NCBI RefSeq assembly: GCF_003258835.1
Contig: NZ_NPEV01000020.1
Span: 1-64,000 of the forward strand
Reading direction: 5' to 3'
Source: Rhodobium orientis
GTDB taxonomy: Bacteria; Pseudomonadota; Alphaproteobacteria; Rhizobiales; Rhodobiaceae
Length of the DNA stretch: 64,000 bases
In this document: positions 1 through 8,046 of the stretch, piece by piece
Layout of the letters: the number at the start of each line of letters is the position of its first letter
How positions within the stretch are numbered: position 1 is the first letter of the stretch
Translations under genes and position numbers: made by a program
The notes under the pieces: model-generated
Told to the model about the DNA's origin: nothing
Database searches by the model: none
What the model saw: only the letters and a program-made list of their open reading frames with translations

Positions 1-458
1 ATCCAAAGGGCGCCGGTCTTGTCCTCCACCAGCGAGACCCGGCACGGCAGATAGGCCGCATAGGCGATGTCGAACTCGATCATCTTGGCCGCCGTCAGCG
101 GGTTGCAGTACATGTAGATCTTGATCTTCTGGCCGGGCTCGCCGGTCATCGCCTCGACCTGGTCGGACAGCGGCAGCTCGCCGACGCCCTTTATGTTGCG
201 CTCGATCGCCACCGACTTGATGGACTCGTCGACCTCCTCGAAGGTCAGGCCCTCGTTGACCTTGGCCTTCCAGACGGTGGCCTCGGCCGGGCTGCCGGTG
301 GCGAGCAGTTGCGTTGCCATCCGCGTATAGGTCTCGGCCGCCTTGTCGTCGAAGGACGAGAACGCCGACAGGCGCGGCCCGATGGTGACGGCGAGATAGA
401 TGACGCCGGCAACGGCAACGAGCCCGATCAGGGCAAACAGATTCCACAGTAACCGCAT
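1..458 (-). CDS. DUF302-family protein, membrane anchored (partial, 3' end beyond window)
   Basis: The first 152 codons of a minus-strand gene whose end lies off the left edge. The ATG at 458 is preceded by a strong GGGGGAGGAAAT ribosome site. The protein opens with a single hydrophobic segment (about residues 3-26) that could be an uncleaved anchor or signal. A DUF302-like region follows, with the stretches 'KVNEGLTFEEV', 'GVGELPLSDQVEAMTG' and 'IYMYCNPLTAAKM'. DUF302 proteins have no settled biochemical role; many sit near sulfur-oxidation genes. It is co-directional with the dsr operon, 177 bp downstream of the TrpD2-like gene, so it may be the operon's last gene or one of its last. The family call is from motif memory and moderately sure; any role in sulfur metabolism is inferred from position only. 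Confidence 0.65.
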   Translation of the reverse strand, partial: MRLLWNLFALIGLVAVAGVIYLAVTIGPRLSAFSSFDDKAAETYTRMATQLLATGSPAEATVWKAKVNEGLTFEEVDESIKSVAIERNIKGVGELPLSDQVEAMTGEPGQKIKIYMYCNPLTAAKMIEFDIAYAAYLPCRVSLVEDKTGALW

Positions 459-635
459 ATTTCCTCCCCCGTATTCCCGCCCTTGTTGTTCCGTCGCGGC
501 GGTGTCTGGTTGGGGCATCGGATTTTTCCGAAAGCCGGTTTCCACTTTTCGCTTTCGCGGACCTCCGGTTCGCTCCGATGCTCTATGCGGTCATATCACC
601 ACATCTGAATGCAAGACGGAAGCATCACGCCTTTT

Positions 636-1643
636 TCAGGCAACGGCCGGAAAGCCGGCCGTGTCGCGTGCCTTCCACATCGCCTCGGCCGCTCCTTGCG
701 CTTCCTCGATGGAGCCGGCGCGGCGCATCACCTTCAGCGCCAGCGCCACCGTGCCGGTGACCGCCGCCTCGGCGTAGTCGTCCGCGAATTCGCCGCGCCA
801 CAGGGCGGTGAGCCGTGAGATGTCCATATCCTCGTCGGCGCCCTGGCGCGGTTCCGGCAGCAGCGGCGGCCAGACCTCCTCGCCGGCGACGCCGTCATGG
901 ACGGTCCAGACCTCGCAGGGCTTGTTCGGCCGGCGCTCCACCTCGCCGCCCTCGCCCCGGAACACGGCCATGTTCGGCTCGCCGAGCACCTTCGCGGCGC
1001 CGCGATGGATGTCCATATAGCCGGGATGGAAGATGCCCTGGATGGTCGCCGGCGCCTTGAACGGATTGACCATGCGCGACAGGGTGTGCACCGGCGAGCG
1101 CAGGCCGAGGACGGGCCTCAGCTCGATCAGGTGCTTCAGCTTCGGCGAAATGACCTCAAGCGGCATGTAGGAGAAGTTCGTGGCGGCAAGCTGGGCGGCC
1201 GCCTCGTCGAAGCTGCCGGCGATGGAAAGGCCGAGCTGTTCCAGGGTCTCGCGGGTGTAGAGCCGGCCGGCCGTGTGGCCTTCCGTGCCGTGCATGAAGA
1301 CCTTGATGCCGCTCCTGGCCAGCAGCATCGCGGAGAGCACGAACCAGGGAAGCTGGCGGCGCTTGCCGGCATAGGACGACCAGTCGAGATCGACCTTCGG
1401 CGCGCCGGCCGGAATGGCGACGTGGCTGCGCACGGCCCTGACGAAGCCGGCGATCTCCTCCGGGCTTTCCTCCTTGACGCGCAGAAGCATCAGGAAGGCG
1501 CCGACCTGCTCGGGCAGGACGCGGCCCTCGATGATCATCGACATCGCCTCTTCCGCCTCATCGACGGTGAGCGAGCGGGTCAGGGTCTTGCCGCGGCCGA
1601 GAATGGCGACGAACCGCGAAAAGGGGTGCGGCTCAGGGGTCAT
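636..1643 (-). CDS. TrpD2/YbiB-type glycosyl (phosphoribosyl) transferase-fold protein
   Basis: A 335-residue protein of the anthranilate phosphoribosyltransferase fold, TrpD2 (YbiB) branch. The small helical N-terminal domain (about 1-75) is followed by the alpha/beta domain. Where true TrpD enzymes have the GTGGD and KHGNR motifs, this protein has 'SYAGKRRQLPW' and 'MHGTEGHTAGR', as TrpD2 proteins do, so it is unlikely to make tryptophan precursor. E. coli YbiB binds nucleic acid without known phosphoribosyltransferase activity. The gene lies 94 bp after dsrP, same strand, and probably belongs to the dsr transcript or has a weak promoter in the gap. The start ATG has a modest CGGAGC ribosome site. 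No trp genes are near. Its role in a sulfur operon is unknown. Confidence 0.8.
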   Translation of the reverse strand: MTPEPHPFSRFVAILGRGKTLTRSLTVDEAEEAMSMIIEGRVLPEQVGAFLMLLRVKEESPEEIAGFVRAVRSHVAIPAGAPKVDLDWSSYAGKRRQLPWFVLSAMLLARSGIKVFMHGTEGHTAGRLYTRETLEQLGLSIAGSFDEAAAQLAATNFSYMPLEVISPKLKHLIELRPVLGLRSPVHTLSRMVNPFKAPATIQGIFHPGYMDIHRGAAKVLGEPNMAVFRGEGGEVERRPNKPCEVWTVHDGVAGEEVWPPLLPEPRQGADEDMDISRLTALWRGEFADDYAEAAVTGTVALALKVMRRAGSIEEAQGAAEAMWKARDTAGFPAVA

Positions 1644-1737
1644 GATAAAAGCTCCGAAATGGTCGCGTTTAAGCTCAACAATGATCGCATTCTTTGCATG
1701 TTTCGATCCAGCGCAATCGCGGTCACAGAGGCTGGCG

Positions 1738-2940
1738 CTAGCCGCCGGCCTGGGCCGCCTCGACCGCCTCGCCCGGCAGGAAGCGCAGCACCATCAGGGC
1801 AAGGCCGGTGATCAGCATGGCGATCGAGACGCCGGCAAAGCCGAGGAGAACTTCAGGCAGCGACGGGGTGTAGGCGGCAATGGCGCCGTCGCCGAAGCTG
1901 CTGGAGACCTCCATGCCGGGGAACAACTGCAGCGGCCAGGCCTGACCGCCGATGATGATGACGTACATCTGGGCAAGGCCGCCGATCAGCACCAGGATGG
2001 AGGCAAGCGACAGGCCGTTGCGCGTGCGGCCGAACGCCGTGAAGTTGAGGATGAGGAGCGGGATGAGGCTGCCGAGCACGATCTGGACGCCCCAGAAGAG
2101 GACCGGATAGATGCCGCCATCGACCAAAAGGAACGCTTCGACGCCATGGTTCTTCGTGCCGTAGAGCTTGGTGAGGTGCATGACCGCTGTGAAATAGACG
2201 ACGGCGAGCACGAAGATGGTCAGGAGGTTGCGGAACTTCTGCACCGCCTCCTCCGACATCAGCGCCTCGCCGAGCGAGCGGCACATGGTGATCAGCACCA
2301 GCACGGTGAAGGCGAGCCCGTAGGCGAAGGAGCCGGCGATGAAGAGCGGTGCGAGCAGCGCCGTATCGTAGGCCTCGCGCGCCACCAGGAAGCCGAAGAT
2401 GGAGCCGGTGCCGGTCGTCAGGATCAACCGCCAGGCAAAGGCGGTATAGGCGGCGACCTTGTTGTAGCGGCCGGCCGTGCGCGCCATCATCGTCCAGAGA
2501 TAGGCGGCGACGATGACGATGAAGCCGGTATAGAGATAGATGTTCCAGGCAAAGATCGACTTGAAGTTATAGGTCGTCATGGCCACCGTCAGCCGTTCCG
2601 GCCGGCCGAGGTCGAGGACCAGAACGGCAAGGCCGCCGATCAGCAGGGAGACCGCCAGAAGGCCGGAGACCCGGGCGAACGGCTTGTAGGTGAGCCGGGC
2701 AAAAACCGAGGAGATCGAGGCGACGTTGAGGGCGCCGGAGGCGGCGACCACCAGGAAGACGGCAAAGACGTGCGGCGTTCCCCAGACCACCTGGTTGGTC
2801 ATGCCGGTGACGATGTGGCCGTTGTGTTCCATGTAGTAGAAGGCCGCAAGGCCGGCGGCGATGACGACGGCGTGCAGCGTCATCAGTCCGACGAAGAAGC
2901 CCTTCGGCCGCGACAGCTCGCGATAGGTGATGCGGGCCAT
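1738..2940 (-). CDS. dsrP: DsrP, NrfD-type integral membrane subunit of DsrMKJOP
   Basis: A 400-residue polytopic protein of the NrfD/PsrC family with about ten hydrophobic helices and almost no soluble domain. In the DsrMKJOP complex DsrP is the quinone-interacting membrane anchor paired with the periplasmic iron-sulfur protein DsrO. Start chosen at ATG 2940, which follows GGGGAGGCG at good spacing; an upstream in-frame extension overlaps dsrO and lacks family similarity. It begins 46 bp after the dsrO stop, last of the canonical complex genes. In sulfur oxidisers the complex is thought to reoxidise DsrC-derived thiols or trisulfide and feed electrons to the quinone pool; direction of flow is inferred. 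Confidence 0.93.
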   Translation of the reverse strand: MARITYRELSRPKGFFVGLMTLHAVVIAAGLAAFYYMEHNGHIVTGMTNQVVWGTPHVFAVFLVVAASGALNVASISSVFARLTYKPFARVSGLLAVSLLIGGLAVLVLDLGRPERLTVAMTTYNFKSIFAWNIYLYTGFIVIVAAYLWTMMARTAGRYNKVAAYTAFAWRLILTTGTGSIFGFLVAREAYDTALLAPLFIAGSFAYGLAFTVLVLITMCRSLGEALMSEEAVQKFRNLLTIFVLAVVYFTAVMHLTKLYGTKNHGVEAFLLVDGGIYPVLFWGVQIVLGSLIPLLILNFTAFGRTRNGLSLASILVLIGGLAQMYVIIIGGQAWPLQLFPGMEVSSSFGDGAIAAYTPSLPEVLLGFAGVSIAMLITGLALMVLRFLPGEAVEAAQAGG

Positions 2941-2986
2941 GTCAGACGCCTCCCCGCGTCGTTTGCATTCTTGCCTCGGCCATCGC

Positions 2987-3778
2987 TCAAAGCCCCTGGT
3001 AGTGGACGCCCGGATCGACGTCGAGGTCGGCGCGGATCTGGCGGGTCGGATAGGCCTTGAGGCGCCTCGAAATATCGCTCTCGGGATCATTGAGGTCGCC
3101 GAAGACGAGGGCGCCGTTGCCCTCGGTGGCGCAGGCCGTGACGCAGGCCGGCAGCTCCCCGGCATCGACCTTGTGGACGCAGAGGGTGCAGGACTCCACC
3201 GTGCCCTTGCCGCGCGGGGCGTAGGGCTTCTGGTCGCTCAGCGGTTCGTGGACGAAGGAGCGGGCCTTGTAGGGGCAGGCCATCATGCAATAGCGGCAGC
3301 CGATGCAGATGTGCTTGTCGACAAGGACGATGCCGTCGTCGCGCTTGAAGGAGGCGCCGGTCGGGCAGACGTCGACGCAGGGCGGCTCGGCGCAGTGCTG
3401 GCACATGACGGGCAGCGAGCGGCTGTAGCCGGTCGCCGGGTCGTTGACCTCGACCTTGCGGATCCACTGGGCGTCAATCTTCGGATCGTCAAGCGCGCCG
3501 AGGCCGTTCTCGGTGCGGCAGGCGGTGACGCAGGCCGAGCAGTCCTCGGTACATTTGGAAACGTCGACCAGCATGCCCCAGCGTTTTTTCGGATCGACCG
3601 GCTGGTCCGGCGCGCGGGCCTCGGCCGGCCCGCCGACCACATAGAGCGTGACGCCCGGCGCGAGCGCGACAGCCCCGGCGGTGGCGGCGGTCTTCAGGAA
3701 GGAGCGGCGGGCGGCATCGACCGGGCGCTCGTCCGGCTCGGGGGTGCCGCAGGTGCAGGAGGAGGAACAGTTGCTCAT
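2987..3778 (-). CDS. dsrO: DsrO, periplasmic Tat-exported [4Fe-4S] ferredoxin-like subunit
   Basis: A 263-residue iron-sulfur protein. The N-terminus carries a twin-arginine signal, 'RRSFLKTA' at about residues 24-31, followed by a hydrophobic stretch, so the folded protein is exported. Four cysteine groups follow: 'CTEDCSACVTAC', 'CQHCAEPPCVDVCP', 'CIGCRYCMMACP' and the final 'CTLC...CVTAC', enough for four [4Fe-4S] clusters as in DmsB/NrfC-type proteins. ATG 3778 overlaps the dsrJ stop in an ATGA arrangement, pointing to coupled translation. DsrO carries electrons between the trihaem DsrJ and membrane DsrP. Confidence 0.95.
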   Translation of the reverse strand: MSNCSSSCTCGTPEPDERPVDAARRSFLKTAATAGAVALAPGVTLYVVGGPAEARAPDQPVDPKKRWGMLVDVSKCTEDCSACVTACRTENGLGALDDPKIDAQWIRKVEVNDPATGYSRSLPVMCQHCAEPPCVDVCPTGASFKRDDGIVLVDKHICIGCRYCMMACPYKARSFVHEPLSDQKPYAPRGKGTVESCTLCVHKVDAGELPACVTACATEGNGALVFGDLNDPESDISRRLKAYPTRQIRADLDVDPGVHYQGL

Positions 3779-4281
3779 TTCACCGCTCCCTCCCCGGTCT
3801 TTCGCTCGTGCACATAGGCGCCGAGGGCGGCAACCGCCTCGTTTTCCGCATCCGGCGCGGCGGCGGACTGGTCCGCCTCCTCCGGCACGGAGGCATGGCA
3901 CTCGAAGCAGTCGATGCTGACGGCGGCGTAGTCGTGGCAGGAGCGGCAGAAGTGCCGGCCGTCGCTGACCTTTACCGGGGCGCCGTCCTCGCCCTTGACC
4001 TGATGGCAGTCGATGCAGCCCTTCAGCGAGAACTGCTTGGTGCGGATGCCCTCATGCACCGTGTCCCGGCGCTGGTGGACGAGCATCTGCATGTGGTAGC
4101 GGCGCATGAAGGCGGTATCGGCGACGCAGGCCGAACCGGCGCCCTTTGCCGGTTCGGGAAGCGGAACGCCGCCGGCACGGGCCCCGGTCGCTCCCGCCGC
4201 AACCAGGACCGCCACCGTCGCCAGTGCGACGACGAGAGCCGGCAGACCCCTTTTCACGCGATACCAACCGCCACCAGACAT
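3775..4281 (-). CDS. dsrJ: DsrJ, periplasmic trihaem cytochrome c
   Basis: A 168-residue cytochrome with one hydrophobic N-terminal segment (about 13-32) acting as signal or anchor. It has exactly three haem-c motifs: CIDCH (89-93), CRSCH (112-116) and CFECH (125-129). The conserved pre-haem block 'SACVADTAFMRR' supplies Cys52, equivalent to the distal Cys ligand (Cys46) of the unusual His/Cys haem in Allochromatium vinosum DsrJ. Start ATG 4281 lies 7 bp after the dsrL stop with GGGGAG inside the dsrL end; a GTG at residue 9 is an alternative start. The longer upstream frame overlaps dsrL and is not coding. Confidence 0.93.
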   Translation of the reverse strand: MSGGGWYRVKRGLPALVVALATVAVLVAAGATGARAGGVPLPEPAKGAGSACVADTAFMRRYHMQMLVHQRRDTVHEGIRTKQFSLKGCIDCHQVKGEDGAPVKVSDGRHFCRSCHDYAAVSIDCFECHASVPEEADQSAAAPDAENEAVAALGAYVHERKTGEGAVK

Positions 4282-4288
4282 TCCGACG

Positions 4289-6235
4289 CTACTCCCCGAG
4301 GCCCATCTGGATGTAGCCCGACGGGCAGACGTCCTGGCAGATGTGGCAGCCGATGCACTTGCCGTAGTCGGTATCGACGTAGCGGCCGACCGCGCGCTGG
4401 TCCTTCTTGATCCGGAACACCGCATCCTGCGGGCAGAAGATCACGCAGTTGTCGCATTCGAAGCACATGCCGCAGCTCATGCAGCGCTTGCCCTCGGCCA
4501 TCGCCTGCTCTTCGGTCAGGCCGACGAGGCGCTCGTCGAAATTGCCGACGACGGCGTCGCCGGCGATGTGGATCTCCTCGCGCACGGCCCGCGGCTCGTA
4601 TTTGAAGTGGCCGAGGAACAATTCGTCGTGCGGGATGATCTGGGCCTTGGAGCGGTCCTCGTAATTGTGGATCGCAAAGCCCGCCTCGTTGGTGCCGCGG
4701 GTCTGCACGTGACCGTAGGGCTCCGGATCGAGCTTCCTCTGGTGCAGCTCGTTCAGGAGGTTGAAGTGGTGGACGTCGACCTTCGGGCGCTTGTCCTTCA
4801 GCGTGCCGGCGAGATAGCCGTCGATGCATTCCGCCGCGACCGAGCCGTGGCCGATGGCGGTCGTCAGAAGGTGCGGGCGCAGGATGTCGCCGCCGGCAAA
4901 GTGGTTCTCCTTGCCCTTGACCCGGAACACGGCGTCGGTGTCGATGAAGCCGCGGCCGTTGTCGAGGCTTTCCAGGTCGCCGGTGAGTTCGCCCATCTGG
5001 CCGATGGCCGAGACGACGATGTCGCATTCGATCTCGAACTCGGTGCCCTCGCGCGGGACCGGCCTCATGCCGTCCATGTCGCATTCGCACATCTTCAGGG
5101 CGACGGCGCGCCCGTCCGGGCCCTTGATGACCTCCAGCGGCATCACTCCGCCGCGGATGTCGACGCCTTCGCGCAGCGCATCCTCGCGTTCGCGGGCCGC
5201 CGCCGTCATGCCCTCGATCGGAAACAGCGAGGTCAGCACCGCGGTGACGCCCTCGCGGGCGATCGTGCCGGCGACGTCGTGGGCGGTGTAGCCGAGCATG
5301 CCCGGATCGCTGTTGTCCTTGGGATGGACGGTCTGGATGTGGCCGAGGCGGCGGGCGACGGAGGCGACGTCGATGGAGGTGTCGCCACCGCCGACGACGA
5401 CGATCTTCTGCGCCGTGTGCACCACCCAGCCCTGGTTGAAGGCATCGAGGAAGTCGACGCCGGAAATGCAGTTCGGCGCATCGAAGCCGGGCACCGGCAG
5501 CGGCCGGCCGGCCTGGGCGCCGACGGCCCAGAAGATGGCGTCGAAGTCGCGCTCCAGCTCCTCGACCTTGATGTCCTCGCCGATGCGGGTGTTGAGCCGC
5601 GCCTCGACGCCGAGGTCGAGGATGCGCTGGATCTCCGCATCGACCATGGCGCGCGGCGTGCGGTAGCCCGGAATGCCGTAGCGCATCATGCCGCCGAGGT
5701 GGTCGTGGGCCTCAAAGACGGTGACGCCGTGGCCCTTCTGGCGCAGGAAGAAGGCGGCCGACAGGCCGGCCGGTCCGCCGCCGACGACGGCGACCTTCTT
5801 GCCGGTCTCGGCTTCGGGTCCCTTGCCCTTCAGGCCGTTCAGGATCGCCCAGTCGCCGACATACTGTTCGACGGCATTGATGCCGACGAAGTCGTCGACC
5901 TCGTTGCGGTTACAGCCGTCCTCGCAGGGGGCGGGGCAGACCCGGCCCATGACGGAGGGGAACGGGTTCGCCTGCATCATCCGGTCGAAGGCGTATTGCT
6001 GCCAGGTCATGCCCTCTTCGGTCGGCTTGTCCATGCCGCGGGCAATGGCCAGCCAGCCGCGGATCTCGTGGCCGGACGGGCACGAGCCCTGGCACGGCGG
6101 CGTGCGATGGACGTAGGTCGGGCACTTGTAGGAGTGATCGCCCTGGAAGATCTTCTCCTCCAGCGGCGGCGGCGCGGCATCGCCATCCTCGTAACGCCGG
6201 AACGTCAGCTTCTTGTCGTCGAGCGGCTTGGTCAT
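4289..6235 (-). CDS. dsrL: DsrL, iron-sulfur flavoprotein NAD(P)H:acceptor oxidoreductase
   Basis: A 648-residue protein like the small subunit of glutamate synthase with extra Fe-S domains. Near residue 38 and after are N-terminal cysteine groups ('CPTYVH...CQGSCP', 'CPAPCEDGC'). An FAD-binding 'VVGGGPAGLSAA' and an NAD(P)-binding 'VVVGGGDTSIDVA' follow. Two C-terminal ferredoxin groups end it ('CMSCGMCFECDNC...CP' and 'CIGCHICQDVCP'). DsrL accepts electrons from rDsrAB during oxidation of sulfur to sulfite and reduces NAD+; it is essential in A. vinosum. ATG 6235 is chosen because GGAGGA sits 7 bases upstream. The open frame extends 47 codons further, but with no ribosome site or family similarity. 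dsrJ follows after 7 bp. Confidence 0.95.
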   Translation of the reverse strand: MTKPLDDKKLTFRRYEDGDAAPPPLEEKIFQGDHSYKCPTYVHRTPPCQGSCPSGHEIRGWLAIARGMDKPTEEGMTWQQYAFDRMMQANPFPSVMGRVCPAPCEDGCNRNEVDDFVGINAVEQYVGDWAILNGLKGKGPEAETGKKVAVVGGGPAGLSAAFFLRQKGHGVTVFEAHDHLGGMMRYGIPGYRTPRAMVDAEIQRILDLGVEARLNTRIGEDIKVEELERDFDAIFWAVGAQAGRPLPVPGFDAPNCISGVDFLDAFNQGWVVHTAQKIVVVGGGDTSIDVASVARRLGHIQTVHPKDNSDPGMLGYTAHDVAGTIAREGVTAVLTSLFPIEGMTAAAREREDALREGVDIRGGVMPLEVIKGPDGRAVALKMCECDMDGMRPVPREGTEFEIECDIVVSAIGQMGELTGDLESLDNGRGFIDTDAVFRVKGKENHFAGGDILRPHLLTTAIGHGSVAAECIDGYLAGTLKDKRPKVDVHHFNLLNELHQRKLDPEPYGHVQTRGTNEAGFAIHNYEDRSKAQIIPHDELFLGHFKYEPRAVREEIHIAGDAVVGNFDERLVGLTEEQAMAEGKRCMSCGMCFECDNCVIFCPQDAVFRIKKDQRAVGRYVDTDYGKCIGCHICQDVCPSGYIQMGLGE

Positions 6236-6417
6236 TGTCGTTTCCTCCATCGCGTCGCCCTTGGGGGCCCGCATGACGCCGTTCCGATCCCCGGTTCGGG
6301 GGCGGAACGTCTCCCGGATCATGCAGGGCGTCGGCGCGTATTCCGTCTTCCCCGCCGTTTGATTTCGTGGCCGCACCTTGCGGGGTCCGGCCGTTCGTCA
6401 TGCCGCCTTTGGCGGTC
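6236..6417 (-). other. dsrK-dsrL intercistronic gap with small stem-loops
   Basis: This gap of 182 bases is unusually long for the otherwise tight dsrM-dsrP stretch. Directly after the dsrK stop is CCGCC-TTT-GGCGG (6403-6415). A second small inverted repeat, CCGCA-CCT-TGCGG, is at 6371-6383. No T-run follows either on the minus strand, so they are not convincing terminators. They could mark an RNA processing or stability point. The dsrL frame stays open through the gap but looks untranslated. Confidence 0.4.
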
Positions 6418-8028
6418 TTATTTTTCTTCCGCCGCGGCCTGAACCGCTTCTTCCGATTCCTGTGCCATCTCAACTGCCGCCGGCACATCGTCCTCGTCGT
6501 CCTCCTCGGGCGCGCCGGCGTCTTGCGGCGGATCGAGGACGATGGCGTTGGAGACGAGCTGGTGGACGCTGACGATCGATTCCCGGTCGAAGCCGAATTC
6601 CGGCATCACCTTGGTGAACTGCGTCTTGCAGATGGCGCAGATGGCGGCCATGTGGGTGACGCCGTTCTCGTCGGCGACCTGGCGCAGCGCCCGCATGCGC
6701 GGTTGCGCGCCCTTCTTGCGGATGTCCATGATCTCGTCGGTCAAAAGCCCGCCGCCGCCGCCGCAACAGAAGGTCGACTCGCGGATCGTGTCCGGGGCCA
6801 TGTCGACATAATTGTTGCAGACCGCCTTGATAATCGCCCGCGGGATCTCGAACTGGCCGCCCGGCATGTCGCCCATGCGCGAGGCCCGCGAGACATTGCA
6901 GGAATCATGGAAGGTCAGCGTCATGTGGTCGTTCTTGGACTTGTCGAAGGTGAGCTCGCCCTTCTGGATCAAATCGTAGGTGAACTCGCAGATGTGCTGC
7001 GGGATCGGATAGTTCGGATCGAGGAAGTCGAAGGGACCTGCCAGCGTGTTCCAGAACGAATAGGCGACGCGCCAGGCATGGCCGCACTCGCCGACGACGA
7101 TGCGCTTGACGCCGAGGTCGAGGGCCGCCTTGCGGATCCGGAGCGCGACCTCGCGCATCTGGTCGTAGGAGCCGATGAACATGGCGAAGTTGGCGGCTTC
7201 GGACGCGTAGGACGAAAGCGTCCAGGAGACGCCCGCCTGGTGGAACACCTTGGCGTAGCCGATGAGGCCGTCGATATGGGGCTCGGCGAAGAAGTCGGCG
7301 CTCGGCGTGATGAGGAGGATATCGGCGCCCTCGACGTTCAAGGGCAGCTTCACCGGGACGCCGGTCTCTTCCTCGATGTCCTCTTCCAGGTCCTCAAGGG
7401 TGGCTTCCAGCGCCGGCTCGGGCAGGCCCAGATTGTTGCCGATCTTGTGCACCTTGCCGAGGATCTCGTTGCAGTATTTCTGGCCCTTTCCGACGGTGTC
7501 GAGGATCTCGCGGGCGGCCATGGAAATCTCGGCGGTGTCGATGCCGTAGGGGCAGAACACCGAGCAGCGGCGGCATTGCGAGCACTGGTGGAAATAGGAG
7601 TACCAGTCGTCGAGCACGTCCTCGGTCAGGTCGGCAGCGCCGACGAGCTTCGGGAAATACTTGCCGGCGAGGGTGAAATGGCGGCGGTAGACCTTGCGCA
7701 AGAGGTCCTGGCGCGCCACCGGCATGTTCTTGGGATCGCCGGAGCCGAGGAAGTAGTGGCACTTGTCGGTGCAGGCGCCGCATTTGACGCAACTGTCGAG
7801 ATAGACCCGGAACGAGCGGTACTTGCCGAGAAGCTCGCCCATCTTGTCGATGGCGCGGTCGTGCCAATCGTCGACCAGTTCGCCGGGAAAGCCGAGGGCC
7901 TTGTTGTGGTCGGGCTTGGCCGGATAGGGCGTGGAGCCCGCCATCGCGCCGGGGCAGAGCTTCGGCATCTCCAGCGGATCGGGCAGGTCCGTTGCCTCGG
8001 GGCGGTCGATGGTGTCGGCGTCGGCCAT
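6418..8028 (-). CDS. dsrK: DsrK, HdrD-like catalytic Fe-S subunit of DsrMKJOP
   Basis: A 536-residue cytoplasmic protein related to the heterodisulfide reductase subunit HdrD. Two ferredoxin groups are near residues 75-150 ('CVKCGACTDKCHYF' and 'CSQCRRCSVFCPYG'). CCG-domain cysteines follow ('ECGHAWR', 'FHDSCN', 'FCCGGGGGLLTDE') that hold the noncubane [4Fe-4S] active site. DsrK is the expected partner of DsrC, acting on its disulfide, trisulfide or persulfidated form. ATG 8028 has AAGGAGAAG at proper spacing, 18 bp after dsrM. The last 35 or so residues are an acidic, Ala/Glu-rich tail ('PEEDDEDD' onward) beyond the CCG domain that I do not recall as a family feature. Confidence 0.95.
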   Translation of the reverse strand: MADADTIDRPEATDLPDPLEMPKLCPGAMAGSTPYPAKPDHNKALGFPGELVDDWHDRAIDKMGELLGKYRSFRVYLDSCVKCGACTDKCHYFLGSGDPKNMPVARQDLLRKVYRRHFTLAGKYFPKLVGAADLTEDVLDDWYSYFHQCSQCRRCSVFCPYGIDTAEISMAAREILDTVGKGQKYCNEILGKVHKIGNNLGLPEPALEATLEDLEEDIEEETGVPVKLPLNVEGADILLITPSADFFAEPHIDGLIGYAKVFHQAGVSWTLSSYASEAANFAMFIGSYDQMREVALRIRKAALDLGVKRIVVGECGHAWRVAYSFWNTLAGPFDFLDPNYPIPQHICEFTYDLIQKGELTFDKSKNDHMTLTFHDSCNVSRASRMGDMPGGQFEIPRAIIKAVCNNYVDMAPDTIRESTFCCGGGGGLLTDEIMDIRKKGAQPRMRALRQVADENGVTHMAAICAICKTQFTKVMPEFGFDRESIVSVHQLVSNAIVLDPPQDAGAPEEDDEDDVPAAVEMAQESEEAVQAAAEEK

Positions 8029-8046
8029 TTCGGCTTCTCCTTGTCC

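Noticed and set aside
3775-4425. Longer form of DsrJ starting at 4425
   Set aside because: The added residues are Ser/Ala/Arg-rich sequence out of frame with dsrL's conserved ferredoxin end; the start at 4281 leaves a normal signal peptide.
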